Below are positions 29,303 to 38,706 of a DNA stretch of 64,000 bases, in pieces. The notes below the pieces were generated by a model. That model saw nothing but the letters and a program-made list of their open reading frames with translations, ran no database searches and had not been told where the DNA came from. Numbering within the stretch: the first letter of the stretch is position 1; the number at the start of each line of letters is the position of its first letter. The position numbers and the translations under genes were made by a program. Source of the DNA: CAVSJR01 sp963728285 (GTDB lineage Bacteria > Actinomycetota > UBA4738 > HRBIN12); contig CAVSJR010000005.1 in NCBI GenBank assembly GCA_963728285.1, positions 595,927 through 659,926 of the forward strand, in the 5' to 3' direction.

Positions 29303-30106
29303 ATGAAGCGGCTGCTCCGCCGATTCCTCCTCTCGACGGCATTCGTGATGCTCCTCCTCCCCGCACCGTCGCTACACGCCATCACGTTCGGCCAGCCCGA
29401 CGGGGACCTGCACCCGAACGTGGGCACGATGATCGTGGAGATAGAGGGCGAGAGGGTCAACGTGTGCACGGGTACGCTGATCTCACCGACGGTGTATCTG
29501 ACCGCTGCGCACTGCACGGCCGGATTCCCCGGCCTGGGGATCAGGCCCGACGACGTCTGGGTCACGTTCGATTCGAGCTTCGATCAGCGCTCTCCGGTGC
29601 TACCCGGCACGTACCATCAGGATCCTCGATTCGATGGGACCCACTTCTCCGATTGGCACGATCTGACCGTGGTCGTGCTCGATGACCCGGTCACTGGTCT
29701 CACCCCAGCGGAGCTGCCTCCGCTTGGGTTGCTCGACCGGCTGAAGGATCGCGGAGCGTTGAAGGGGCAGGAGTTCACGGCGGTGGGATACGGGCGGCTT
29801 CGAGACTCGAAAACGGGCCCGTGGATCGAGGAACTGCGCCGGACCAACGTCCGCCACTACGTCTCTCAGACCGCGCACACGCTGAAGAAGGCTTGGATCC
29901 AGATGGACATGAACCCGTCGCACGGCAACGGTGGGACGTGCTTCGGCGACTCCGGCGGGCCGCACTTCCTCGGTGGCTCGAGATCCAACCTCATCGTTGC
30001 GACGACCACCGCCGGCGATGCGGTCTGCCGCTCGACCGATCTCGACTACCGGCTCGACACGCGGTCGGCGAGGTCGTTTCTCGGGCGATACGTCGAGCTT
30101 CCGTAG
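29303..30106 (+). CDS. secreted trypsin-like serine protease (S1 family)
   Basis: The 267-residue protein has a signal peptide (1-25, ending LHA). The chymotrypsin-fold triad is complete: His in YLTAAHCTAG, Asp in DLTVVVLDD, and Ser in CFGDSGGPHF. Cysteines beside the His and Ser match the usual disulphide positions. Length is typical for a simple secreted protease without a separate domain. AAGGAG precedes ATG 29303. It follows the RTX gene closely and may be cotranscribed. Confidence 0.88.
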   Translation: MKRLLRRFLLSTAFVMLLLPAPSLHAITFGQPDGDLHPNVGTMIVEIEGERVNVCTGTLISPTVYLTAAHCTAGFPGLGIRPDDVWVTFDSSFDQRSPVLPGTYHQDPRFDGTHFSDWHDLTVVVLDDPVTGLTPAELPPLGLLDRLKDRGALKGQEFTAVGYGRLRDSKTGPWIEELRRTNVRHYVSQTAHTLKKAWIQMDMNPSHGNGGTCFGDSGGPHFLGGSRSNLIVATTTAGDAVCRSTDLDYRLDTRSARSFLGRYVELP

Positions 30107-30279
30107 CTTCAGCGGCGCCGTTGCCAGGGACGAAGTGCTGCCGGGTGAGCAGATCCAGCGACGCCGCGGGGCAAAGGCCCTCGCGAATGCGTTGAGCTCC
30201 GAGGTGGACCTGAAAGGGCATTATGCACGCGGCCATGGCGCTCACATCGGAGGAGGAGTAGCCGAGCCACTAGAGGCAT

Positions 30280-30606
30280 CACCCTGGGATGGGGAGATCG
30301 ACTGCCCGTTTGGCGGGGAAGGGCACGATGTCTTTCAGCCGGCGGATGGAGAGTCCGATCGGGCGCGCCGGAGTCCCCATCGCTCCTGCTCCGAGCGGGC
30401 ACAAACGCTGCCAACGTGAGCAGGGTGACCACCGCGTCGCGGCGACCCATGTGGCCGAGCCGGTCTCCTTGTACATGGAGTAGCTCAGAGCAGTCCCCGC
30501 TGCGATGGTCGCCGTGAGGGAAATGAACCGACCAATGGCGGAGACGGCGAACCGCCGTTCGAGGAGGCGTCGGAGCGGGCAGCTCGGAAGCGTCGTTGAG
30601 GCCCAT
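30280..30606 (-). pseudogene. N-terminal remnant of an MFS transporter
   Basis: The stretch encodes RRLLERRFAVSAIGRFISL, then ATIAAGTALSYSMYKETGS and WVAAT, which is the first two helices of a major-facilitator transporter. The part after that is frameshifted (VVTLLTLAAFVP lies in another frame) and the remaining ten helices are absent. A ribosome-binding site and ATG (30606) are preserved. The gene is dead. It sits between the two RTX-protease pairs on the opposite strand. Confidence 0.6.
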
Positions 30607-30836
30607 TGCCCTCCCCCAATGTGTCTCGCGAGACTAGCAGTCGATCTGCCCGGCAGAAGGTCGCCGCCGCGCTCGCCGTGATAACGCAGCGCCGCTCGGT
30701 GGTCGGAGCGGGGTTCGGCGGGATCGAGTCCGAGACCTAGAACGGAAACCGAGGGATCGATTTCCTGTACGGTGGCGGAGGCATTCGACCTCTGCATCCA
30801 AGGTCTGGGAGGCGGCTCACGGGACAAACTCGAGCG

Positions 30837-32182
30837 ATGACTGCGAAGGTCGTGGGCCGTCCAAACGCGGCTATCGGGGTGGGGCGCCTCGCGTCGATGA
30901 CCTGTCTGGTCCTCGGACTCAGCGTGATCGGGGTCGTTCCGGTATCGGCGACACCGTCAACGACGACTTCGCCGAACGCGCTGACGCCCTCCGAGGAAGC
31001 TCCGGGGTCTACGAAACCGACGGCTCGGTGCGCCACTGCGAGAACGGTGAGATCCATATAGACGTACATATCCGAAGGTGTCCGTCGTTGTGGTTTTCGT
31101 GGCGGGCACCGGCCACGGGGCAGCTCCATGTGCAGGTTCGACGCACGGACCCGCCCGGCGGCGTCGGGCAACCGACGGTCATCCTCGACCGCGGCGACTC
31201 TGCTGAAACTGCGGTGACCGAGGAGACTTCTCGAGGGGGGACTCCTACGGGCCGAAGTCCTCCTTCGACTCGATCGTGTCGAGGGGGTCGACTATCGTTT
31301 GGCGGTTCTCGACTACTACACGACCTTCGCCCTGGAGTGGCGCCTTGAGCCCAGCCCCTGCACGGTCCTGGGAACGAACCGGGAGGACGTCATCAGGGGG
31401 ACGCCGGGACCCGACCACATCTGCGGGACTGGGCGGCGACGACCTCATCTCGGGCGAGGATGGTCAGCGACGTTATCGACGGGGGAGGCGGATTCGACAC
31501 GATCACGTACGCCGGGAGTCCCCACGCCATTCATGCGTTCGTGGGCATTAACTGGGGCATCGGTTCGGCTTCCGGCTGGGGGAAGGACACGTTGCGCTTC
31601 GTCGAAGGGCATCATCGGCTCACGATATGGCGATGTTCTCGAAAGGTGGAGGCGGAGATGATCGGGAGAGCCCCGATATCACTCTGCGAACACGTTCGTG
31701 GGCGGGGAAGGGCGACGACGTGCTCATCGGCAATTGGGAAACCGATCGCCTCTTCGGGAGGGAGGGTGACGACGAGCTCTTCCTTGGCAGCAGTGCCCCA
31801 GGCATAGGCCAGATGGCGAACGGCGGGGACGGTGTCGATACGGTTAGCTACGGGCGGTCCAAGAAGAAGATCTCTTTCCGTATGAATTCATCTCCAATTT
31901 GCGTCTGAGCCTGGCCTCCGGGGTCGCAACCGCCCGCGCCCTATCGGATGTCGTGGTCGAAGTCGAGAACGCGCGGGGTTCAGACAACGACGACATCATC
32001 GTGGGCACCGAAGGCGACAACGTGCTGCGCGGCGACGACGGCGGAGACACGATCCATGGTCGTGGGGGAACGATCTGCTTCTCGGTGAGACAGGCGAGGA
32101 CTCGCTGGATGGCGGTCCAGGTCACGATAGGTGCGGCCAGGGCGCCGGCACTGGCACGGAGACGCGCTGCGAATCAGCATGA
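30837..32182 (+). pseudogene. secreted RTX-type calcium-binding protein, many frameshifts
   Basis: A signal peptide is read from ATG 30837 (VLGLSVIGVVPVSA). The rest is recoverable only by changing frame at least six times: HCENGEIHIDVHIRRCP, then NREDVIRGTPGPDHICGT, then LGGDDLISGEDG, then SDVIDGGGGFDTITYAG, and GREGDDELFLG. After EGDNVLRGDDGGDTIHGRGG a last shift leads to the Cys-containing end (GGPGHDRCG, TRCES) and TGA at 32180-32182. It is the same protein type as the gene at 28089. Either this segment is badly sequenced or the gene is decaying. Its stop overlaps the next gene's start. Confidence 0.7.
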
Positions 32183-33276
32183 GATGGCGCCCAGCACTCC
32201 GCCTCAAGCGACACCCTCGTTCGGCCGATGCCTTCCTCATGCGCTGGTCGGCCGCATTCATGACGCTCGCCCTCGCAGCTGCCGTCTGCTCGCTCACGGT
32301 GCCCGGCCCGACGGACATCGCCACGGCTTCCATCATGAACGCCTCCGCTTCGCGACAGGTTCCGTGTGGTGGCGGCCTCCGAGCCGTCGGTGACGAGTTC
32401 TGCACGCATGGCGGCGACCTCGTGCCGGGCTCACTCCGGAGCCGAGCCTTCAGCGCCGTGGAGGCGACGCACTCGTCCGCAGCCGACCCGTGCGCGGGCG
32501 ACGGGGTGAGCGGTCGCCGCGTCCGCGTCTACTACGGGTACCCGAGCGATACCCCCGAGAACGCCTCGGCCTATCGGACCTCGATCAGGCAGTCGGTGGC
32601 GATGGCCGACGCGAACCTCGACGCCCAGACCCCTCGCGCCGAGGGCCAACACCTGCGCATTCACTGCAGGAACGGCCGAAGGGTGACGGTTGGATCCATC
32701 GCGCTGCTGCCAATCGGCGGCGACAACACCTTCACGTTCGACGACGTGATCGAGTCGTTGGTGAGCCGTGTCGAGAACGGCCTCGGAAACGCGAACATGG
32801 ACACCCCGCGGTTCACCTATGTGGTGTTCGTCGACAACGTCACGTGTTGCTTCGGACCTGCAGGGCAGGGAACGATCTACTGGGACGACCGGGCGGATGC
32901 AGATCGCAACTACAACAACCGGTTGGAGGGCGGCCCGCGGTTCGCGATGGTGGAGCTCCGCGGATCGACGGCCGCCGACGCCTTCGTGTTCCTGCACGAG
33001 GTTGGGCACACGATCGGCGCCGTGCAGGTTTCCGCCCCCCATTCGACGGGATGGGGCCACTGTTACACGTCTGTCGATGTGATGTGTTCCGCCGATGGAG
33101 GGCCGTGGTTCGTCGGAGGCGGCACGATGGTCTCGGTCTGCGCGCAGCCGCCCGTCGGCCAGTTCACGTTCGATTGCGAGGGAGGCGACTACTACGAGGT
33201 CGATCCGGCGCCGGGAAGCTTCCTCGCGAGACACTGGAACACTGCCGACAGCGGCTGGCTGACCAGGCCCGCCTGA
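32179..33276 (+). CDS. secreted zinc metalloprotease-like protein (HExxHxxGA)
   Basis: From ATG 32179 the product has 365 residues. A second start at 32239 would place a signal peptide (AAFMTLALAAAVCS) at the very N-terminus. The active-site-like motif FLHEVGHTIGAVQVSAPH holds HExxH and a third possible ligand (His in APH), with a disulphide-like Cys after it (GWGHC). A conserved strand (YVVFVDN) and a tyrosine-rich segment precede it. This resembles secreted actinobacterial metalloproteases with HExxHxxGA. The ATG overlaps the stop of the preceding RTX gene (ATGA), so the two genes form a translationally coupled pair. Confidence 0.75.
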   Translation: MRWRPALRLKRHPRSADAFLMRWSAAFMTLALAAAVCSLTVPGPTDIATASIMNASASRQVPCGGGLRAVGDEFCTHGGDLVPGSLRSRAFSAVEATHSSAADPCAGDGVSGRRVRVYYGYPSDTPENASAYRTSIRQSVAMADANLDAQTPRAEGQHLRIHCRNGRRVTVGSIALLPIGGDNTFTFDDVIESLVSRVENGLGNANMDTPRFTYVVFVDNVTCCFGPAGQGTIYWDDRADADRNYNNRLEGGPRFAMVELRGSTAADAFVFLHEVGHTIGAVQVSAPHSTGWGHCYTSVDVMCSADGGPWFVGGGTMVSVCAQPPVGQFTFDCEGGDYYEVDPAPGSFLARHWNTADSGWLTRPA

Positions 33277-33484
33277 GGGCGCGCGCCTGCCGGAAGCCAG
33301 CTACCGCAACTCCCGCGAGAGATTGCAGGCTCACCCTCGGCCATCAGTTGCTCCTACGTCACGGCCAGCATCAGCACCGGCTCCTGCATTCTCCTGTGCT
33401 CCGCTACGTCCTTCCTGCTCTTGCAGGCGCAGGTTCCCCAGTATCTCGCGGACATCGTCCGTGCCGGCATCCGAGCGCACCGCC

Positions 33485-34621
33485 TCAAGTGGTCGAGGCC
33501 TCGAACAGTTCCCATTCCCCCGGGACCCCGCGGAGGACCACCGAACCGAGCGGACGGAAACCGAGGTCCGTGCCCGTCGCGAGGTCGCGGACCGTCCGCG
33601 TCACGACGATCTGGCCGTCGCCCGCCTCGGCGAGCACCCGCGCCGCGATGTGGACGCCGATCCCGCCAACGTCATCCTCGAGGACCTCGATCTCGCCGGT
33701 GTGGATCGCTGCGCGGATGTCGACCCCGAGGTCGCGCGCCATGTCGGTGAGTCCGAACGCGCACCGGAGCGCCCGGGTCGGCGCGTCGAACGTCGCGAGG
33801 ATGCCGTCGCCCATGGTCTTGACGAGGCGACCGCGGAAGCGCTCGACCTCCGACTGCGCGCCCCGGTCGTGACGATCCAGGAGGCGGCGCCACGCCTTAT
33901 CGCCGAGGGCTGCGGCCCGCCCGGTGGAATCCACGATGTCGGTGAACAGGACGGATGCGAGCACGCGGTCGGTGTCCTGGGCGGCGTGCCACGACTTGAT
34001 CTGCTCCTCCGACCAGGCGAACGTCTCCACGTACTCGCTCGAGGGGCTCTCGCCGGCCGGTTGGTAGGTCAGGAGCACGGTGCCCGAGCTGAACGCTCGC
34101 GTGCCGACCATCCGGAGATCGGACGTGTCGCGCCCGTCCCGGAAGAGTCGCTTCCCGCTCCCCAGGACGACCGGGTAGACGAGGATCCGGAACTCGTCGA
34201 CCAGATCGTGCTGCATCAGCGCGTCGACCAGGTCGCCGCTGCCGAAGACCACGATGTCCCCGTCGATCCGCTCCTTCAGCGCGGCGACCTCCTCGGCGAC
34301 GTCGCCTCGGATGAACGTGGTGTTCTCCCACGTGGCGGCGCGCAAGGTCTTGGACACCACGTACTTCTCGAGGCCGTTCATCCGGTCGGCGAACCCGAAG
34401 TCCTTGGGGGCGGTCGGCCAGAACAGCGCGAAGATCTGATACGTCACGCGCCCCAGGAGGATCGCGTCGGCGGCGAAGATCTCGTCGACCTTGAACCGCT
34501 GCTGGTCCTCGGACGTGCCTCGCAACGCCCAGGCGTTCTTCCCGTCCCGGTGTTCCTCGTGTCCCGGTGCCTCGATGACGCCGTCCAGCGTCACGAACTC
34601 CGACACGATGATGCGTCCCAT
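33485..34621 (-). CDS. RibD/DHFR-like domain fused to a class III cyclase
   Basis: The 378-residue protein has an N-terminal DHFR/RibD-C fold (residues 1-190): IIVSEFVTLDGVIEAPG, ILLGRVTYQIFA and FGSGDLVDALMQHDLVDEF are its NADPH- and substrate-contact landmarks. The C-terminal cyclase homology domain has VLFTDIVDST and MGDGILATFDA with both metal-binding aspartates, and AARVLAEAGDGQIVV. In related proteins this cyclase type follows an alpha/beta hydrolase domain; here that hydrolase is the next gene upstream, 26 bp away, as a separate protein. The fusion suggests ligand- or NADPH-controlled nucleotide signalling. It is one continuous reading frame. Confidence 0.85.
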   Translation of the reverse strand: MGRIIVSEFVTLDGVIEAPGHEEHRDGKNAWALRGTSEDQQRFKVDEIFAADAILLGRVTYQIFALFWPTAPKDFGFADRMNGLEKYVVSKTLRAATWENTTFIRGDVAEEVAALKERIDGDIVVFGSGDLVDALMQHDLVDEFRILVYPVVLGSGKRLFRDGRDTSDLRMVGTRAFSSGTVLLTYQPAGESPSSEYVETFAWSEEQIKSWHAAQDTDRVLASVLFTDIVDSTGRAAALGDKAWRRLLDRHDRGAQSEVERFRGRLVKTMGDGILATFDAPTRALRCAFGLTDMARDLGVDIRAAIHTGEIEVLEDDVGGIGVHIAARVLAEAGDGQIVVTRTVRDLATGTDLGFRPLGSVVLRGVPGEWELFEASTT

Positions 34622-34647
34622 TCGAGACCCCCGCGCGGGCTAGGACC

Positions 34648-35424
34648 TCACGAGGTGAAGAACTCCTTCAACGCCGGAGCCAGGACCGTCGGGTCCACGT
34701 TGTGCCCCTGTCCATCGAGGAAGCGGACCTCACCGTCGGGGATCGCGTCGGCCAGCGCCTCTGCCGATGCCCGCATGAACGGCATGTCCGCGCCCCCCGC
34801 GAGGACGATCGTCGGCGCCTTCACCGCGCCGGCCGTCTCGGTCGGGATCGAGTAGTCGCCCATGATGCGAGCGTCGTAGGCGAGCGTGTGGGCGATCGCT
34901 TCCTGCGCGGCCCACCACGGCTGGGTGCGGGCGTCGGCGACGAACTCCGGGGGCATCCCGACGACCTTCGACATGAAGTACTCCGCCGCGTCGCCGCGTC
35001 GACCCTCCGCGATCATCCGCTCGTACTGCTCGACCTGATCGGCGGGCGGCCGCGCGTTCTCGTCCAGGATGAACGGTGGCTCCCACAGCGCCAGCTTCGT
35101 GACCGGGGCCCCGCTGGCGGCGGCGATCATCGCGAGCACCGCCCCCGACGACGAGCCCCAGAGGTTGGCCGAACCGCCCGCCGCGTCGATCACGGCCTCG
35201 ATGTCCTCGACCTCTCGCTCGATGGCGTACGGGGGCGTGTCACCGCTGTCCCCGCGGCCGCGACGGTCGTAGTTCAGGACCGTGAAATCGGATGCGAGCT
35301 CCTGCGCGATCGCGGCGTCGGCCATCCGGTCGACCGAGCCGCCGCACACCAGCACGACCGGTGGTCCCTCGCCGAGCCGGTCGAACGCGATCGTCGTGCC
35401 ATCTCTGGACGTGACGCTCTCCAT
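34648..35424 (-). CDS. alpha/beta hydrolase
   Basis: The 258-residue protein shows the nucleophile elbow LWGSSSGA, an oxyanion region VLVCGGSVD near the N-terminus, and a C-terminal GQGHNVD with the catalytic His. The Asp is probably in LAGGADMPF. Members hydrolyse esters, lactones or similar small substrates. It lies upstream of, and probably in one operon with, the RibD-cyclase fusion; GGGAGG precedes the ATG. It ends 26 bp before that start. Confidence 0.8.
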   Translation of the reverse strand: MESVTSRDGTTIAFDRLGEGPPVVLVCGGSVDRMADAAIAQELASDFTVLNYDRRGRGDSGDTPPYAIEREVEDIEAVIDAAGGSANLWGSSSGAVLAMIAAASGAPVTKLALWEPPFILDENARPPADQVEQYERMIAEGRRGDAAEYFMSKVVGMPPEFVADARTQPWWAAQEAIAHTLAYDARIMGDYSIPTETAGAVKAPTIVLAGGADMPFMRASAEALADAIPDGEVRFLDGQGHNVDPTVLAPALKEFFTS

Positions 35425-35784
35425 CTCATGACCTCCCGGGCTGCTCTGGATACGGAGAGGAGCCTATCGAGCACACGCGTGTGGGACCTACGGCCGGGGA
35501 TGATCGGTCGTTCGGAGCGTTGTTTCGCGAGGCTACCTGACCGCATCCTTCGCGCCTCGCGTCGAAAGTGAGAGCTGTTGAAGAGGTCCGGAGGATGGCG
35601 GGCCTCGCCGCAGGTCCGCGACACGCCGGACCGGGCTTCCGTCCCTGGTCCCCTTGGCGAGTGACCTACTTCACTCCTCTACAGCCACCACCCGTAGTGA
35701 ACACGCCGCAACCGGGCGCTAGCTCCTCAAGGACTGAGGAGTTCAGCTCGAATGACTCCAACCGTAGCGGCCACGAACAAAGAC
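35425..35784. other. intergenic stretch
   Basis: About 360 bases. It holds the hydrolase promoter region and no gene I can support. The terminator hairpin next to it belongs to the minus-strand surface-protein gene. Confidence 0.5.
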
Positions 35785-35817
35785 GGAGGAGGCCGGCCCA
35801 TTGGGCCGGCCTCCTCC
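35785..35817 (-). terminator. strong intrinsic terminator-like hairpin
   Basis: A perfect 15-bp inverted repeat (35785-35799 with 35803-35817; arm GGAGGAGGCCGGCCC) with a 3-base loop. It lies 18 bases after the stop of the surface-protein gene on the minus strand. The minus transcript continues with TCTTTGTT, a modest U-rich run. Confidence 0.7.
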
Positions 35818-35835
35818 CTAGCTGAGTTGCTTGAT

Positions 35836-36495
35836 CTACTGCCCGGCCTTTGCGTGCACCTTGCGCCTGAGGACCAGGAACGCTGATCCAATGACGAGGG
35901 CGACGATGCCCGCCGTTGCCAGGTTGACCGACGGAGGCTCAACGGGAGCCCGCTGCAGGTCGCTCGCGAGTTGCCCTTCTCCGGACTCAGAGCCCGTCTG
36001 CACCGAGGGCGGGTAGCCGCCGCACCCCGTCACCCAGAACTCCTTGTGCTTGACGTCGGCACCCTTGGAGCCATCGGCGTTGACGGTCAGTCCGATGTGG
36101 TAGCCCTGCTGTGAGTGCGGAGGCTCGCCGGTGGCGGCGATCGCCGCGCTCAGGTCGAACGTCTCGGATGCGTCGAGACCCGCCGTGCTCCCTCCGCCTG
36201 CGGCGGAATCCTCGCCGATGAAGATGCCGCTCTTGGAGAGCAGCGGGATCTGCGTGCCGGTCGGTGGGTCAAGCTCGAAGCTGGCCGAGGCGAACAGCTG
36301 GCCCGCATCGTAGCCGTAGAAGTCGATCTGGAAGACGCAGCCGACGTGCGGCTCATTGTTCGGCAGGTCGTCGAACGGCGTGCCGTCCACCTTGACCGTC
36401 CCGTTGTTGCCGGGTGCCGCCAGCGCACCGCCGGCGACCGCCCACAACATGAGGGAGATCACCGACCAGCGAGCAGCGCCAGCCGGTTCTTTCAT
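35836..36495 (-). CDS. cell-surface protein with signal peptide and C-terminal membrane anchor
   Basis: The 219-residue protein has a signal peptide (1-27, ending GGALA). The mature domain reads NGTVKVDGTPFDDLPNNEPH, then CVFQIDFYGYDAG and FWVTGCGGYP, in a largely beta fold with two cysteines. A C-terminal transmembrane helix (about 192-210) with a basic tail (RRKVHAK) follows a Pro-rich spacer. This has the shape of a sortase-type sorting signal, but no LPxTG motif is visible. GAGGAGGAG precedes the ATG. It is followed by a strong terminator, so it is probably monocistronic. Confidence 0.7.
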   Translation of the reverse strand: MKEPAGAARWSVISLMLWAVAGGALAAPGNNGTVKVDGTPFDDLPNNEPHVGCVFQIDFYGYDAGQLFASASFELDPPTGTQIPLLSKSGIFIGEDSAAGGGSTAGLDASETFDLSAAIAATGEPPHSQQGYHIGLTVNADGSKGADVKHKEFWVTGCGGYPPSVQTGSESGEGQLASDLQRAPVEPPSVNLATAGIVALVIGSAFLVLRRKVHAKAGQ

Positions 36496-37013
36496 ATCGT
36501 CTCCTCCTCGAGACCTTGCGGGGGTTCGTCCTCCGCTGCGGGCAAGGATCGTCCCTTATGCCCTAGAAAGAAACGGCCGTTTGGACTAATTTCGCCGTGG
36601 CTCCATCGGCTCCTCAGCAGGTCACAGGCTGTCTGGGGCGGGTCAGATCTCGTGCGAACCCGGTAACGGATGACCTACGACGCACGGAAGGGGGTCGAGG
36701 CCTTCCGGGAGTTACGGCCAAGTGCCCGCGCCGCGGGGGGTGGGGGCGCCGTCACGACTCCGACAGGGTGGTTTCGGTCGCAAGTCGAAGACATCCACCC
36801 GATGGACTTCTCGGCGCCGCGCCGCCATGCCCGTTCGCCAGACGTAGCGGGGAGGCCCAGCCGCTGCCCTGATGAAGTCCGAAGAGTCAGAGGGACGTGG
36901 CCAGCAGTCGCCTCATCCACGATCGCGCTGCTAGGCAGCGCCGCGCCCCTGCCCGCTGATGGACGGAGGGATCGCTCGAAGAAGTCGCGATCCTGCCGTG
37001 TGCCATGGGGCGC
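36496..37013. other. intergenic stretch without a recognisable gene
   Basis: About 520 bases between the surface-protein start and the msrA stop. Short open frames show no family features or ribosome-binding sites. I see no tRNA, repeat or strong hairpin. Confidence 0.5.
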
Positions 37014-37535
37014 TCAGGCTGTGGCGGGGATCAACCCAAGATCGCGCAGCGTCGCGACCGGCAACACGTGACAGTAGGGCTGATGCCCATTCTTGAAGTA
37101 GTACTGCTGGTGATATCCCTCCGCCGGATAGAAGACCTCGAGGTCGACGATCTGCGTGGCGATCGGGGCCGAGAAGCGCTGCTGCGCTGCTGCCTTCGAC
37201 GTCTCGGCCGTTCGCCGTTGTTCCTCGGAATGCGTGAGCACGATGCTCCGATACTGATCGCCGACATCGGGCCCCTGGCGATCCACCTGCGTCGGATCGT
37301 GCATCGCCCAGAAGACCTCGAGGAGCTGCTCGTACGACACCCGATCCGGGTCGAACGTGACTTGCACAACCTCCGCATGACCCGTGGTGTGCGAAGAGAC
37401 CTGCTGGTATGTGGGGTCAGCGGTGTGGCCTCCCGCATAACCGGAAACGACCTGAGTCACTCCGGGGACCTGCATGAACACCCATTCGACCCCCCAGAAG
37501 CAGCCGGCGCCGAAGGTCGCTGTCTCAGAAGACAT
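37014..37535 (-). CDS. msrA: peptide methionine-S-sulfoxide reductase
   Basis: The 173-residue protein is the normal length of MsrA. The active-site GCFWG motif lies at residues 11-15, with the catalytic Cys first. Substrate-pocket residues follow in GYAGGHTADPTYQQV and GHAEVVQV. It reduces the S epimer of oxidised methionine in proteins with thioredoxin. A Cys near the C-terminus (PYCHVLP) may resolve the sulfenic acid. Cytosolic, oxidative-stress repair. Confidence 0.95.
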   Translation of the reverse strand: MSSETATFGAGCFWGVEWVFMQVPGVTQVVSGYAGGHTADPTYQQVSSHTTGHAEVVQVTFDPDRVSYEQLLEVFWAMHDPTQVDRQGPDVGDQYRSIVLTHSEEQRRTAETSKAAAQQRFSAPIATQIVDLEVFYPAEGYHQQYYFKNGHQPYCHVLPVATLRDLGLIPATA

Positions 37536-37765
37536 GGTTTCCTCCTCGTGACTCTCGCTTCATTCAGTATGACGCAGCGGTCCGAACATTGCGGCCTCGC
37601 ACACCAGCGAGGGTTGTTCGAGCACATGCTCAGATCGCCACGGGTGAGGCCTTCGGACCGCCGCGGGGCAGTCCGAAAACGCCAACGCAGATCCGCGAAG
37701 AGAGCTCCTCCGCCGCCGCAGGGCGGCCTCGCGTCTCCGTCGTCGCAGGCGTACCCTTAGGTTCC

Positions 37766-37909
37766 ATGGACGTCGATCCCACGTGTCCGATCTGCGGGGA
37801 ACCACTTCTTGCCAGCGGTGCGCGCATCATCGTGCACTATCGAACGGAAGACACCTGGCAGGGGATCCACGAGGACTGTGGCGAGCCCAGCGAGGGTGCG
37901 ACGGGCTGA
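37766..37909 (+). CDS. small zinc-binding-like protein
   Basis: The product has 47 residues with CPICG, then HYRTED and a final HEDCG. The CxxC and HxxC pairs could bind one zinc. No RBS is certain; ATG 37766 is the first start close to the motif. Function unknown; low support because of size. Confidence 0.4.
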   Translation: MDVDPTCPICGEPLLASGARIIVHYRTEDTWQGIHEDCGEPSEGATG

Positions 37910-38130
37910 GCGTTGCCGTGGCTCGGCGGTGCTTCGCCGCGGCCGACCCGTCTGACCAGCTAGCTCGATGTCGGTCCCGTGCGTCCCGGGCCTCGCGTCT
38001 CAAGTCCTTCGGGTGGGTGCAACGTGTCCGCTCGACCGACGACGCATCGAGCGGTCGCCGTTTGAGATCGATCCCTTCGCGCCGTTCGAGGAGGGCTCCA
38101 TCGCCCTCCTGCTTCTTCGGGTTCGAGCCG

Positions 38131-38463
38131 TCACTTCCCCGGTAGCGAGCGAGCGTAGGTTGAGCCGAGACCCACCCACTTCGCGAGTTGCCGCTTGGTG
38201 CGGACATCGTCAGCGTCGACTCGTAGCCATCCCGCCATTTGGCGACCGCGCATCTCCATGAGGCTAGCGTTCGTTGTGGCGACGAGTGATTCAGACCGCG
38301 CCGGGTCGACCCGAACCAACACTCCACCTTGGCCGCTTGCGGCAACCGCCATGTTGCCGCCGATGAGAAAGGCGAGCCCGCCGAACATCTTCTTCTCCGT
38401 CAGCTCGACTTCGCCGCCCAGGAGTTCCCGTATGCGACCGGCAAGTTCCTCGTCGTACGCCAC
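38131..38463 (-). CDS. TfoX/Sxy N-terminal domain protein
   Basis: The 110-residue protein matches the isolated TfoX N-terminal domain. It opens with a helix (AGRIRELLGG), then KKMFGGLAFLIGGNMAVA, the family's most recognisable stretch, and ends with strands and a helix (LAKWVGLGSTYA). Full TfoX/Sxy activates competence genes in gamma-proteobacteria. The free N-terminal domain in actinobacteria has no proven role. The frame is intact. Confidence 0.85.
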   Translation of the reverse strand: MAYDEELAGRIRELLGGEVELTEKKMFGGLAFLIGGNMAVAASGQGGVLVRVDPARSESLVATTNASLMEMRGRQMAGWLRVDADDVRTKRQLAKWVGLGSTYARSLPGK

Positions 38464-38706
38464 AAAGGCGATCCTACGTCAAGAGAGCAGGAGCACTGGG
38501 CGCCGTGGAGGCCAACCAGGTCTGGTGCTTGATGTGAGCCGAACGTGCAGCCGCGTCGGCCAGCCTCTCAGCATGCCCTCCCGGGCAGGACGGCGAAACG
38601 TTCAGGGCGAACGCCGCCGCTCAGCCGACCTCTCCGACGCGAACCAGGCCGGAGTCCGGTGCACGGTCGACTGCTCGGATGTCGTCTGGCGACCCTCGCA
38701 GATACC

